48,201 nt of DNA, taken from contig VHCZ01000017.1 of NCBI GenBank assembly GCA_016871535.1, forward strand, positions 1 to 48,201, read 5' to 3'. Shown here piece by piece: positions 36,157 through 44,773 of the stretch. Numbering within the stretch: the stretch's first letter is position 1; each line of letters opens with the position of its first letter. The notes beneath the pieces are model-generated. The model did no database searches. It was given only the letters and a program-made list of their open reading frames with translations, and was not told the origin of the DNA. Position numbers and translations under genes: made by a program. The DNA is from Verrucomicrobiota bacterium (GTDB lineage: Bacteria > Verrucomicrobiota > Verrucomicrobiia > Limisphaerales > SIBE01).

Positions 36157-36825
36157 ATGAAGTGGATTCCTTACGGCCCCGGCGCGTTGCTGTTCCAATT
36201 CGCCAATGAACTGGGCGACGCCGCGTTCGCCAAGGGCCGGGCCATCACCGCCGAGTTGGAGAAACATCCGCCTCCCGGCCTCACCGAGTTTGTTCCCGCG
36301 TTCACGTCGGTCTTGCTGGAATTCGATCCAAATCAGATTCCTGATCCGGTCCAGATCGCGCCGGAGTTGGCGGCCCGCCTTGAGTCGGCCACGTCAGAGG
36401 TGCTTCCACCTGCGCCCGTGAAGGAAATCCCCGTCATTTACGATGGCCCGGATCTCGCGCGTGTGGCGGAGCACAATCGCCTGAGCCGGGACGAAGTTTG
36501 CGAATTGCATGCTTCGACCCTCTACAAAGTCTATATGCTCGGCTTCGCGCCCGGTTTTCCGTATCTCGGCGATCTCGATCCGCGGCTGCACACGCCGCGC
36601 CTGCCGTCGCCGCGAACGCGAGTGGCCGCCGGGTCGGTCGGCATCGGCGGGGAACACACAGGAATCTACACGGTGGACAGTCCGGGTGGCTGGAACCTTA
36701 TCGGCCACACGACTCTGCGGATTTTCGATCCAGGCCGCGCCACATCTAGTGGGGGCGCCGAGGCGATGTTTCGACTGCGCCACGGAGATCGAGTAAGGTT
36801 CGTGGTCGTAAATCGTAAAACGTAA
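36157..36825 (+). CDS. pxpB: 5-oxoprolinase subunit PxpB (KipI family)
   Basis: The ATG at 36157 gives a 222-aa protein; an earlier frame from 36046 enters the repeat region. It matches the KipI/PxpB family (allophanate hydrolase subunit 1-like). Visible signatures are IPVIYDGPDLARVAEHNRLSRDEVCELHAS, KVYMLGFAPGFPYLGDLDPRL, and VGIGGEHTGIYTVDSPGGWNLIG. With PxpA and PxpC it forms the ATP-dependent enzyme that opens 5-oxoproline to glutamate. No pxpA is in the window. The final codons and TAA are supplied by a 7-bp array (36807-36897) that continues into the pxpC start. Confidence 0.9.
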   Translation: MKWIPYGPGALLFQFANELGDAAFAKGRAITAELEKHPPPGLTEFVPAFTSVLLEFDPNQIPDPVQIAPELAARLESATSEVLPPAPVKEIPVIYDGPDLARVAEHNRLSRDEVCELHASTLYKVYMLGFAPGFPYLGDLDPRLHTPRLPSPRTRVAAGSVGIGGEHTGIYTVDSPGGWNLIGHTTLRIFDPGRATSSGGAEAMFRLRHGDRVRFVVVNRKT

Positions 36826-36897
36826 AACGTGAAACGTAATGCATAATGCGTGATCTGCGTTCTTGCGTTTTGCGTTTCACGCATCATGGATCATGGC
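36807..36897. repeat. Thirteen-unit 7-bp array spanning the pxpB stop and pxpC start
   Basis: From cgtaaat (36807) through cgtaaaa, cgtaaaa, cgtgaaa, cgtaatg, cataatg, cgtgatc, tgcgttc, ttgcgtt, ttgcgtt, tcacgca, tcatgga to tcatggc (36891-36897), each step is exactly 7 bp while the unit sequence drifts. The pxpB TAA lies in the third unit and the pxpC ATG in the last. The second half is roughly the reverse complement of the first, so the array can also fold as a hairpin. Confidence 0.8.
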
Positions 36898-37807
36898 GAT
36901 GGCCCCAGGCGTTCTCAAAGTGCTCAGTCCCGGAATCAGCGCCAGCCTCCAAGACCGAGGCCGCTTCGGCTGGCGACGCTTCGGCGTCCCGATCAGCGGC
37001 GTCATGGACGATCATGCGGCGGGCTGGGCCAATCGCTTGCTGGACAATCCGCCTGATGCGCCAGTTCTGGAAATGCTTTTGCAGGGCGCGAAGCTGGCAG
37101 TTCTTCAAGACACCTGGATTGCGGTCACGGGCGCAGACGCAGAGGCCAACGTGGCCGCCTGGCGAATTGCTCGCGTAAAAGCCGGCGATCTCGTTCATTT
37201 TCTTCGCGAACGGTCCGGCGTCTGGATTTACCTGGCGGTCGAAGGCGGCTTCGAAGCCGAAATAGTTCTGGGCAGCGCGAGCGCCTACCAACGTGGCGGC
37301 CTGGGCAAATCGCTCGCTGCGGGCGATATCCTCTGTCGCAGATCCGAGGCTGCGTTCCGATTGGTGCCGACGGTCGCAGGCCGCAGCGTCGCTTGGAGCG
37401 AACGGCGCGACTACGATGCGCCGCCACCACTCCGGGTCTGGTGCGGCCCGCAATGGACGTGTTTTCATGCAAAAGAACGCGACGCGTTCTTCGCGCACGA
37501 ATGGACCGTGACTTCCCGAAGCGATCGCACGGGCTATCGACTGGCGGGCATTGCCCTGAAGCCGCAGCCGCCGCAGATCATCAGCGAACCCGTTCGCGTC
37601 GGGTCGATCCAGGTGCCGCCCGGCGGCCAGCCGATTGTGATCATGCGCGATGGGCCGACCGTCGGCGGTTATCCGAAGTTGGGCATGATCGATCCGGCGG
37701 ACTTGTCCTGGCTTGCGCAATGTCGGCCGGGCACGCAAGTGAAGTTCCGACCGGCGGATTCGCGTTGGGCGAGGGCAGAGCCGTTGGAGCGTCGAAGTGT
37801 TGCGTGA
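36893..37807 (+). CDS. pxpC: 5-oxoprolinase subunit PxpC (KipA family)
   Basis: The ATG at 36893 gives a 304-aa protein (36899 is an alternative). It matches the KipA/PxpC, allophanate hydrolase subunit 2-like, family. Signatures are LSPGISASLQDRGRFGWRRFGVPISGVMDDHA and LGSASAYQRGGLGK, with C-terminal VGSIQVPPGGQPIVIMRDGPTVGGYPKLGMID. It pairs with PxpB for 5-oxoproline cleavage. The 7-bp array separates the two genes and probably carries no ribosome-binding site of normal type. A 9-bp array begins at the stop. Confidence 0.9.
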   Translation: MAMAPGVLKVLSPGISASLQDRGRFGWRRFGVPISGVMDDHAAGWANRLLDNPPDAPVLEMLLQGAKLAVLQDTWIAVTGADAEANVAAWRIARVKAGDLVHFLRERSGVWIYLAVEGGFEAEIVLGSASAYQRGGLGKSLAAGDILCRRSEAAFRLVPTVAGRSVAWSERRDYDAPPPLRVWCGPQWTCFHAKERDAFFAHEWTVTSRSDRTGYRLAGIALKPQPPQIISEPVRVGSIQVPPGGQPIVIMRDGPTVGGYPKLGMIDPADLSWLAQCRPGTQVKFRPADSRWARAEPLERRSVA

Positions 37808-38054
37808 GTTAGGCGGGTTAAAGGAGTTGAATCGTACTGAATACTGACTAACTGACGACTTGCCCAAACTGCCAATAGCCAGTTGCCAGTTGTCAGTTGC
37901 CAGTTGTCAGTTGCCAGTTGTCAGTTGCCAGTTTTGCCAATCGCCATTTTGAAATCCAAAACTAGAATCGCCTTATGGAACTCATGATCAAACTCCGCAA
38001 CAGTGAAACACATCCGACTCGGTTCGCGGGAAGTGTTCATCTCACGGCAAGGCG
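37805..38054. other. pxpC/purE intergenic region with 9-bp and 7-bp arrays
   Basis: Three nonamers (gagttaggc, gggttaaag, gagttgaat, 37806-37832) overlap the pxpC stop. Degenerate heptamers follow (actgaat, actgact, aactgac, 37836-37856), then a clean nine-unit heptamer array at 37871-37933. Between 37934 and 38054 I see no gene. Confidence 0.6.
37871..37933. repeat. Nine-unit 7-bp array (gccagtt/gtcagtt)
   Basis: After gccaata and two gccagtt units, gtcagtt and gccagtt alternate strictly to 37933. This is the cleanest heptamer array of the window. There are no longer spacers, so it is not a CRISPR array. Confidence 0.9.
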
Positions 38055-38555
38055 TTACTCCTTAATCTGTCGATTGGCAATTCCGGCGCGGGTTTGCTTT
38101 CGGCGGAATCGCCGGTAGGCCGCGCGGCATTGCGGATATTTGCGGCCCAGGATTGCCACCGCAAAGAGCGCGGCGTTGATCGCTCCCGGTTTGCCAATGG
38201 CGAGGGTCCCGACCGGCACCCCCGCCGGCATTTGCACGATGGAGAGCAGCGAGTCCATTCCGTGCAGCGCTTTGGATTCCATCGGCACCCCGAGCACGGG
38301 CAACTCGGTTTTCGCCGCCGTCACGCCTGGCAAGTGCGCCGCGCCGCCCGCGCCGGCGATGATGACTTCCAGACCACGCGATGCAGCGCTGCCGACATAC
38401 TCGAACAGCACATCGGGCGTTCGGTGCGCTGAGATCACCTGGACTTCATACGGGACGTTGAGTTCTTTGAGCTTCGCCGCGGCGTGTTGCATGGTTTCCC
38501 AGTCCGAATGGCTGCCCATGATGATTCCGACGAGAGGTTTGGTTTTCGATGGCAT
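38055..38555 (-). CDS. purE: N5-carboxyaminoimidazole ribonucleotide mutase
   Basis: PurE moves the carboxyl group from N5 to C4 of the imidazole ring in purine synthesis. The 166-aa protein has the N-terminal [13 protein letters not shown] (residues 14-26), the [14 protein letters not shown] loop with the catalytic histidine, and the [48 protein letters not shown] segment. It is a class I PurE. The last residues ([11 protein letters not shown]) look repeat-influenced. No purK lies beside it. Confidence 0.96.
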   Translation of the reverse strand: MPSKTKPLVGIIMGSHSDWETMQHAAAKLKELNVPYEVQVISAHRTPDVLFEYVGSAASRGLEVIIAGAGGAAHLPGVTAAKTELPVLGVPMESKALHGMDSLLSIVQMPAGVPVGTLAIGKPGAINAALFAVAILGRKYPQCRAAYRRFRRKQTRAGIANRQIKE

Positions 38556-38570
38556 AGGAAGAACCGAAGT

Positions 38571-38612
38571 GTTGAAGAGTTAAATCGTTAATGGGTTAAA
38601 TAGGTTCAATAG
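38571..38612. repeat. 8/9-bp array upstream of purE
   Basis: Units gttgaaga, gttaaatc, gttaatgg, gttaaatag, gttcaatag share the GTTAA core at 8-9-bp spacing. The array lies directly upstream of purE, in the 127-nt gap to the DsbD-like gene. Confidence 0.6.
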
Positions 38613-38682
38613 GAGAACTGCCGCCTTGAGGTCTAACAGAAAGTCCACGGATGTTGGGCGTCCTCAAAACTTTTGCCGCGCA

Positions 38683-40887
38683 TTAATTTCTGGTTCCGGA
38701 TGAGTTGAGGCTTGTTTCGGCTTTGGAAATGACCTTCGGACTGGCCACTTTTTCCAAAGCATCGAGCACGAGGCTCGGCTTCAGCAATTCAGGCAATACC
38801 ACCGGCGGCTTTGTGACGTCGGCGGGATACGCCAGCACGAGCGGGACGCCGGCGCGTTCATATCGCTTCAACTCCTCCGTGATCGCCGGATCCTCGTTCG
38901 TGTAATCGCCCAGAAATGAAACGGCGTCGATCTCCTTCAGCTTCGCTTGAACGGAAGGAATTTCGATGCTGGTCTTCTTGTTCAGTTGACAGGTCACGCA
39001 CCAATCCGCCGTGAAATCGACAAACACGGGATGACCGGCAGCACGGGCCTCCGTCACTCCTTTGGCGCTCCAGGCGCGCCACTGAATTCCGTCGGAATGC
39101 CCGAGAACAGTTTGACTCGTCTTGGCCACTCGCGCGGGAGAACGCCAGTTCAACTGACCTTCCAAGGCGTAGAAGTAACCGCACGCCAGCACGAGAACGC
39201 TCGCGGCGGCCGCGATTCCCTGGCGCTTGCCACCCCGTTGAACGAACTCACCCCAAATCCAGGAAGCCATCGCAACCGTTGCCAGGAAAATGCCGATCCA
39301 CAAAACGCCGTCGCGACCGAAGTGGGCCGTCGTCAGCCAAAGAAGCCAAACCGCGGTGGCCAACATTGGAAAGCCCATGGCGATTTTGAATTTTTCCATC
39401 CACACTCCCGGTCTGGGCAAAAACTTCAACCAGCCTGGATTCCAGCTCAGGACGACGTAGGGCGCAGCCAGGCCGAGGCCAATCGTGGCAAACATCAGCG
39501 CGACAATTGCGGGCGGTTGCGCGAATGCGAAACCCAGTGCGACCCCAAGGAACGGCGCCGTGCATGGAGTCGCCAGCGCCGTCGCCAGCACGCCGTTGAA
39601 GAACGCGCCGGCACTGCCTTCCTTGCTCGCAAGCGTGCCGGCCGCTTGCATGGCCCCGCCTCCGAGTGTGACCTCGAACAAGCCAAAGAGGTTCAAGGCG
39701 ACCAACGTGACCAACATGGTCATGCCTACCAAGAACTGCGGATTCTGAAATTGCATCCCCCAACTGGCGGCTCGACCCGCTTGCTGCACGCCGATGACGA
39801 TTCCCGCCAACACTAAAAATGAAACCAAGACGCCCGAGGCATAGACCAAACCCAACTGCCGCACGCGGCGCGGATCTTCTTTGCTCTGGTTGACAAAGCC
39901 CAAAATCTTCAGCGCGATTACGGGCAACACGCACGGCATGATGTTCAGAATGAGGCCGCCCAAGAACGCCAGGAAGAGCATGTTCACGAGCGATTTCTTT
40001 TGCGGCGCCGCCCCGCTCGGTGCTGCCGCACTCGTCTGCGACGCCTTCACTTCCGGGCCGGCGGCGAGACTCAGACTAACTTCATGGGCCTGACTTGCAG
40101 GCGCCGTGGAAGATTTCACGACGACCAAACCGGCGATGCGCTCCGGCCATTTGTCCCCGAGTTTCTTTACGATCTTGCGGATCGCCACGGTGTTGCTTGG
40201 CGAATTGAGGCGCTCGGTCGTGCCGCCCACTTCGTAGTCGTCGCTGGCGTACGGATAGAAATCCGCGATTTCTGGTTTCGATCCGGTATCCCATTCGATC
40301 ACAAGGGGGCGCGAATCGTCGGTGGCACCACCGTCCCAGCGGGCCTTGACCGGGATGGCGTTGGAGGTGGCAGGCAATTTCTTTCGCCAGGACTCGATCA
40401 GTCCTGCGTCTGAAGAGGGCTCGGGCGCGGAGGCGATTGTCAGCTTCGTTTCTACATCGGCTTTTCCCGGCAGACAAAGCTCCTCGCACTCCAACCAGGA
40501 AACGGTTGCTTTGATGGCTGCCGAACCCAACGCGGCATCGCTGGTGAGTTTCAGCGGGACCAGCAGAACAACTTCATCGTGGTAAACGTAAGTTGTCAGA
40601 TCGGCCGCGGTGTATTTTTCGGGAGTCGGCCATTGGATTTCTCCGGCCGTGATCCCTGGAGGCAACCGCCATTCGATTTTTGTCGGTGCTCCGGAGTCGC
40701 CGCCGTAGCGCCAGTACGTGTGCCACTTCGGCGGCATGCGCAGCTCGACGCCTGCCATCACAAGGTCACCCGGCCGCGCGGCATTGGCGGATAGCGCCAG
40801 ACGGGCTTTGGTTCTCTCGGCGGCTGAGAGCGGGGCTGCCAGAAGGTGGAGACAACCCAGCAGCGCGAAAAGACGGGCGAGTTTCAT
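38683..40887 (-). CDS. DsbD-like thiol:disulfide interchange protein
   Basis: The ATG at 40887 gives 734 aa with a signal peptide (MKLARLFALLGCLHLLAAPL); a longer frame to 40956 is unlikely. An N-terminal DsbD-alpha/ScsB-like periplasmic beta domain (about 25-275) is followed by eight or so hydrophobic segments. These are CcdA-like, with IMPCVLPVIALKILGF and ATPCTAPFLGVALGFA carrying the two electron-transfer cysteines. A C-terminal thioredoxin domain carries DFTADWCVTC (Cys630 and Cys633). DsbD-type proteins pass electrons from cytoplasmic thioredoxin to periplasmic reductases. All three reactive modules are present. Confidence 0.93.
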   Translation of the reverse strand: MKLARLFALLGCLHLLAAPLSAAERTKARLALSANAARPGDLVMAGVELRMPPKWHTYWRYGGDSGAPTKIEWRLPPGITAGEIQWPTPEKYTAADLTTYVYHDEVVLLVPLKLTSDAALGSAAIKATVSWLECEELCLPGKADVETKLTIASAPEPSSDAGLIESWRKKLPATSNAIPVKARWDGGATDDSRPLVIEWDTGSKPEIADFYPYASDDYEVGGTTERLNSPSNTVAIRKIVKKLGDKWPERIAGLVVVKSSTAPASQAHEVSLSLAAGPEVKASQTSAAAPSGAAPQKKSLVNMLFLAFLGGLILNIMPCVLPVIALKILGFVNQSKEDPRRVRQLGLVYASGVLVSFLVLAGIVIGVQQAGRAASWGMQFQNPQFLVGMTMLVTLVALNLFGLFEVTLGGGAMQAAGTLASKEGSAGAFFNGVLATALATPCTAPFLGVALGFAFAQPPAIVALMFATIGLGLAAPYVVLSWNPGWLKFLPRPGVWMEKFKIAMGFPMLATAVWLLWLTTAHFGRDGVLWIGIFLATVAMASWIWGEFVQRGGKRQGIAAAASVLVLACGYFYALEGQLNWRSPARVAKTSQTVLGHSDGIQWRAWSAKGVTEARAAGHPVFVDFTADWCVTCQLNKKTSIEIPSVQAKLKEIDAVSFLGDYTNEDPAITEELKRYERAGVPLVLAYPADVTKPPVVLPELLKPSLVLDALEKVASPKVISKAETSLNSSGTRN

Positions 40888-41138
40888 ACCAAACCAGCGC
40901 GGGCTGACACCGCAACGACCCCATACGGACACTTCACCGCCGCGCTGGGGGTTCAAAGTTTAAGGTTTCGAGTTCAAAGTTCTGCCAGAAAGACAAGAGT
41001 CTGTGACATCGTGGTATTAGATGCATGAAACGGGAAAATATTGAAATAAATTCATTCGGAGGATGCGCAACGCGGCGCAACGCGCGCAACGCGCAGTTTG
41101 AAGTTTCACGTCGCTGGTCTTTCTTCTAACTTCGCGCC
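40888..41138. other. Divergent promoter region with 7-bp and 9/10-bp arrays
   Basis: Five heptamers run 40951-40985 (gttcaaa, gtttaag, gtttcga, gttcaaa, gttctgc). Three longer units run 41065-41092 (gcgcaacgcg, gcgcaacgc, gcgcaacgc). The promoters of the DsbD-like and beta-helix genes should be here; none is clear to me. Confidence 0.6.
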
Positions 41139-41825
41139 ATGTTCAAGCCATCCGACTTGTACGACCTTTCTCAAACCGAGCACGCCGCGATTTTCGAGAG
41201 CTGCGAATATGCGTGGGAAGTCTTGGCGCGAATCAGCGACTACCTCAAAAGGAACGTCAGTCCTGCGTTGCACAATCGTTGCGACGGGCGAGCGTATATT
41301 GGCGAACAGGTGTACATCGGTCCGGGAACGCTCGTCGAGGATGGCGCCATGATCAAAGGCCCCGCTATCATCGGACGGAACTGCCAGATTCGTCATAACG
41401 CTTACATCCGCGAGCACGTTATCATCGGAGACGACTGCGTGGTCGGTAACTCGTGCGAATTGAAGAATTCCTTCCTGTTCAATGATTGCCAAGTTCCCCA
41501 CTTCAACTATGTGGGCGACTCCGTCATCGGCCACAAAGCTCACCTTGGCGCCGGGGTAAAGATTTCAAATCTCAAACTGGACCGCACCAACGTCACAGTG
41601 GAGGTCAACGGGAAGCCGCTGGATACGGGTTTGCGTAAATTCGGCGCGCTGCTGGGGGACGGTGCGGAGGTCGGCTGCAATGCGGTTTTGAATCCAGGCG
41701 CCATCGTCGGACGCGGCGCGATCATTTACCCCAATGTCAACTGGCGCGGCATTTTGCCCGCGAATGCGATCGCGAAGAATAAGTCAGTGGTTGAAGTCGT
41801 CGTAAAGCGGCCGCGAGGGAAATAG
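41139..41825 (+). CDS. Left-handed beta-helix acyl/nucleotidyl-transferase-like protein
   Basis: The 228-aa protein has hexapeptide-repeat turns throughout the middle (AYIGEQVYIGPGTLVEDGAMIKGPAIIGRNCQIR, HVIIGDDCVVGN). An inserted loop and a second set (AHLGAGVKISNLK, LLGDGAEVGCNAVLNPGAIVG) follow. It resembles GlmU C-terminal and UDP-GlcNAc/UDP-GalNAc pyrophosphorylase-associated beta-helix proteins without a pyrophosphorylase domain. A sugar-nucleotide acyltransferase role is plausible but unproven. It is complete, with MFKPSDLYDLS at the start and a weak upstream ribosome-binding site. Confidence 0.8.
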   Translation: MFKPSDLYDLSQTEHAAIFESCEYAWEVLARISDYLKRNVSPALHNRCDGRAYIGEQVYIGPGTLVEDGAMIKGPAIIGRNCQIRHNAYIREHVIIGDDCVVGNSCELKNSFLFNDCQVPHFNYVGDSVIGHKAHLGAGVKISNLKLDRTNVTVEVNGKPLDTGLRKFGALLGDGAEVGCNAVLNPGAIVGRGAIIYPNVNWRGILPANAIAKNKSVVEVVVKRPRGK

Positions 41826-41916
41826 GGAATCTCGCGCGACTCTCCCGCCCGCGTCCCCATCAATCGAATTCACTTTCAAACCGGTGCCGGATGTTCTATG
41901 CAGCGCGCTTCGCGGC

Positions 41917-42285
41917 ATGAAATGGAAACGGTCGATCAAAGGCAGCGCGCTGAGCCTCGTGGGGTTTCTGTTGTCCCCGCTGTCGGGGTGGAATGACCTG
42001 TTCGTCAACGTACCGCTGGCCCTGGCTTTCGCCTGGGTGATCAGCCTTTTTTATCCGCCGGCGTTCTCCGTCTCATTCATTCTCGGCTATTGGATGACGA
42101 ACGTGCTCGGATTGATTCTCATGCAGAAGGGCGGTGAAGCGTTGCTGTCGGAAAACCCCGGTTCATACAATCGCAAGAAACTGATTCAGGATCTTGCTGT
42201 ATCACTGGCTTACACGATTGCGATTGCGCTGCTGATCAAGTTCAAGATTGTCGAGCCTCTTCCCAATTATTTCCCGGACCGCTGA
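41917..42285 (+). CDS. Small uncharacterised membrane protein
   Basis: The ATG at 41917 gives 122 aa (GTG at 41884 is an alternative). Hydrophobic segments lie near residues 13-22, 29-52, 58-74 and 95-111, with a basic N-terminus (MKWKRSIKGS). There is no motif I recognise. It follows the beta-helix gene by 91 nt on the same strand and converges on the TolB-like ORF. Confidence 0.55.
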   Translation: MKWKRSIKGSALSLVGFLLSPLSGWNDLFVNVPLALAFAWVISLFYPPAFSVSFILGYWMTNVLGLILMQKGGEALLSENPGSYNRKKLIQDLAVSLAYTIAIALLIKFKIVEPLPNYFPDR

Positions 42286-42331
42286 GAACCGGCGCCAAGC
42301 CGCTTTGCCTGCCTGACTCGCGCAGTCCGTG

Positions 42332-43072
42332 TCAGCTCAGAAAAGGCAGGGCACAGGCGCGAGCCAAACGGCTCGCCTCGCGCCACCGTCGTTTTCCGTC
42401 GTTTCCGCTCGTGTCGAGGAGTTCTTGTTGTTGGCCGTCTTTGGGAGAAAGGCGCAATAAGACAAACCTTTTGCCCTGCACGGCTCCCAGAAAAATTGCG
42501 TCTCCTCCTGGTGACCAGCCTGCCGGATAGAACCAAGACTTGCTCTGAAAAACTGACTTAATCTGGCCTCCCGTCGGGGCAACGGACCTCAAAGTGTAAG
42601 TCTGATTTGTGGACCTTGGCCCCTCGGCAACGCCGGCCACAAAGACAATCTCATCGGATTTGGGCGGCCATCGATAAGTGTCCAACCAGAACACTTTGTT
42701 GGTTCGTGTGGAAAGGTTCTTCGTAACGTTGACTATCGTTCGGGTCTTCAGATTCATGACGTAGAGATTCTGAATGCCGGAAGTGCCGTCGATGTAGGCG
42801 ACCTTTTCCCCGTCTGGTGAGAACTCGTAGCTGCGTTCGCTGCCTTCGACACGAATGATGTCGAACTTCTTCTCGATGAGTTGCAGTGGCGTCGTTCCCG
42901 GGGCTGCCGGCTGAGCTTCGGCTTTGTCTGGCTTTTGGATCGCAGCCCCTTTCCAGAGTTTTTCTGCGCCTCTCTTCGTTTGGGCGACGCTCAACGACGC
43001 CAGACCCAATGCGACAACCAGTGTCATGGCCAGGACCGGCCACGGCGGCCTTTTCGTGAAGCGAGCCGTCAT
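42332..43072 (-). CDS. TolB-like beta-propeller protein, probably truncated
   Basis: The ATG at 43072 opens a 246-aa frame with a signal-peptide-like N-terminus ([28 protein letters not shown]). WD40-like (PD40) repeats follow, such as [27 protein letters not shown] and [16 protein letters not shown]. These occur in TolB and in peptidase-associated propellers. Only about three to four blades are present and the C-terminus ([20 protein letters not shown]) does not look like propeller sequence, so the gene is likely cut short. The frame is continuous upstream into a prepilin remnant. Confidence 0.6.
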   Translation of the reverse strand: MTARFTKRPPWPVLAMTLVVALGLASLSVAQTKRGAEKLWKGAAIQKPDKAEAQPAAPGTTPLQLIEKKFDIIRVEGSERSYEFSPDGEKVAYIDGTSGIQNLYVMNLKTRTIVNVTKNLSTRTNKVFWLDTYRWPPKSDEIVFVAGVAEGPRSTNQTYTLRSVAPTGGQIKSVFQSKSWFYPAGWSPGGDAIFLGAVQGKRFVLLRLSPKDGQQQELLDTSGNDGKRRWREASRLARACALPFLS

Positions 43073-43165
43073 GGTGATTCTTCTTTCAGATCGCGTGTTT
43101 TTGACTGCGGTGACGGAGCTTGCGCAGTCGCCGCTGTGGCTCGACGGCACGCACTCGTCAAGTCC

Positions 43166-43256
43166 GTACCGCCGGAAGTCGCGAAACCAAAGCGGTAACT
43201 CCTCAGACTTCGTTACCGCAGTCCAGAGCGGTGACTCGCTACGTTCGTCCCCGCAC
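43166..43256. repeat. 91-bp direct repeat, copy 1
   Basis: This copy aligns over its full 91 bp with 43549-43639 (gtaccgccgga ... accgcagtcca ... gtccccgcac), with about fifteen to twenty differences. The two copies flank the prepilin remnant. An inverted partial copy (gactgcggtgac) lies near 43101. It is probably a dispersed repeat. Confidence 0.7.
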
Positions 43257-43732
43257 TGCGCGTTTCCGACCACCCAGGAGCCGTCCACGCTTTGCCAGTA
43301 TCCGAACGGCGCCCCCTCCTTGTTCAGCGGCATGCGATGGTTGTTGTCGTCGGTGTAGAGTTGGAAGGCCAATTGCAGTTGGCGCAGGTTGTTCGCGCAG
43401 GCGATGGAGTGCGCCTTGCTCTTGGCTTGTGACATGGCGGGCAGAAGCAAGCCCGCCAGAATCGCGATGATCGCGATCACGACCAGCAGCTCGATCAAGG
43501 TGAAGCCGGCCGAAGGCTTTGGATTGTCAGCACGCGTCGGCCCAGGCCGTACCGCCGGAATTCCCGGAGCCAAAGCGGTGACTTCGCAGACTTCGTCACC
43601 GCAGTCCATAGCGGTGACTCGCTCTGCCCGTCCCCGCACCTTGGCCCGTCGAAGCACGGCGAAGGCGGCTCCAAACCGCTGGCGTGCCTCCCGCTTCGGC
43701 TTGCTGGAAGGAAGGAGGGACGTGGTTTTCAT
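43257..43732 (-). pseudogene. Prepilin-type (N-methylation motif) protein, truncated
   Basis: From the ATG at 43732 the frame carries repeat-derived residues, then the type IV prepilin/pseudopilin motif [24 protein letters not shown]. The usual verrucomicrobial follow-up is also there: [30 protein letters not shown] and the start of DGSWVVGNA. It stops resembling the family where the 91-bp repeat (copy 1) begins, and reads on without a stop into the TolB-like ORF. The C-terminal half, including any H-X9-DG tail, is missing. Copy 2 of the repeat lies inside its N-terminal part. Confidence 0.75.
43549..43639. repeat. 91-bp direct repeat, copy 2
   Basis: This is the partner of the copy at 43166-43256. 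It is translated within the prepilin N-terminal region, ahead of the GFTLIELL motif. Direct orientation around the remnant suggests recombination or repeated insertion at this site. Confidence 0.7.
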
Positions 43733-43972
43733 AAGCCGCTGCGAAGTTAATTGTTCAGCATTTGTTCCGTCGTCGCAATGCGCTTCTATTGGGGTATGAC
43801 GGAAAAGTTTCGGATTGTTACAGGTAGAATATGCGATTCTTTGGCGCAGACGTTTGCCGATCAAATGACCAGCGGCGCAACCCGGCGCGTATCCGGCATC
43901 TCGGGGTGCCGCTTGCCTTTCGGTTCTACGCGGACTAACCTCTTTGCCGAATCGAAACTGGATCGAAGCTCT

Positions 43973-44302
43973 GTGATACCGCTGATCGAACAGAACCGAA
44001 ACGCGCTCGTCCGCTTGTGCCGGCAGTTCCGCGTTGAGCGACTGGAACTTTTTGGCTCCGCAGCCAAAGGAACCTTCCAGCCGGAGGCCAGCGACGTAGA
44101 TTTTCTCGTAACGTTTGCCGATGCCCAGCCGGGCACCTACGCGGATCGGTATCTCGGCCTGTTGCTCGCGTTGCAGGAGTTGCTGCAGAAGGAAATTGAC
44201 CTTGTGACCGAGCGGTCCATCCGCAACCCCTACTTTAGAAAGGCCGTGGACGCGACGCGCCAGCTTATCTATGACGGACGAGGCGAAGAAGCTCTTGCTT
44301 GA
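43973..44302 (+). CDS. mntA: MntA-type nucleotidyltransferase antitoxin
   Basis: The GTG at 43973 gives 109 aa; longer frames to 43751 lack support. It is a minimal nucleotidyltransferase with [21 protein letters not shown], the GSX10DXD motif (Gly28-Ser29, Asp41, Asp43). MntA enzymes AMPylate the HEPN toxin HepT and inactivate it. Its stop lies 32 nt inside the hepT gene, so the two are translationally coupled, as usual for this pair. Confidence 0.9.
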   Translation: MIPLIEQNRNALVRLCRQFRVERLELFGSAAKGTFQPEASDVDFLVTFADAQPGTYADRYLGLLLALQELLQKEIDLVTERSIRNPYFRKAVDATRQLIYDGRGEEALA

Positions 44303-44621
44303 CGTCCTGCTGGCCTGCCAGGCCATCGAGAGCTTCGCGGCAGGCCGGAGCTTCGCCGAATACCAGGCGGACGAGCAATTTCGCGCCGCCACCGAACGCA
44401 AGTTTGAGATCATCGGCGAAGCGCTTACCCGTCTGGGCCGGACAGCGCCCCATGCTATCCAGCGGATTTCCGAAGTGCCCGCAATCGTCGCCTTTCGAAA
44501 CCGGATCACCCACGGCTACGATTCGATTGACGACTTGGTGGTTTGGGACATTGTGCAACAAAAGGTCCCGGTGCTGAAGGCGGAGGTGGAAAAGTTGCTC
44601 CGAGAAGGAGAAGACGAGTAG
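44271..44621 (+). CDS. hepT: HepT-type HEPN ribonuclease toxin
   Basis: The 116-aa protein is a DUF86/HEPN-family toxin. The RNase motif RNRITHGY (Arg76 to His81, then Tyr83) is present; the tyrosine is the usual AMPylation target of Mnt[32 protein letters not shown] also fits. HepT toxins cut RNA when not modified. It overlaps mntA by 32 nt and follows it in the standard order. Confidence 0.92.
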   Translation: MTDEAKKLLLDVLLACQAIESFAAGRSFAEYQADEQFRAATERKFEIIGEALTRLGRTAPHAIQRISEVPAIVAFRNRITHGYDSIDDLVVWDIVQQKVPVLKAEVEKLLREGEDE

Positions 44622-44773
44622 GAGCCGGAGCGCGGACACACTGACGAAAGCCGAGGTCCACCGGGAGGTGTGCGGGCCTGCCGTTTAGGGCTTGCTAAGT
44701 TCTGGCGAGGTAAAACGGTCACGCGCGACGCGGTTCTCCACAATCCAATGACGCTGGCGTGTTATCGGAGTTC

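Noticed and set aside
37871-37933. Possible CRISPR array
   Set aside because: Units are 7 bp with no spacers, and no cas gene is present.
42332-44509. Single 725-aa protein on the minus strand
   Set aside because: The first 260 codons are antisense to mntA/hepT and show no family. The true starts are the prepilin ATG at 43732 and the TolB-like ATG at 43072.
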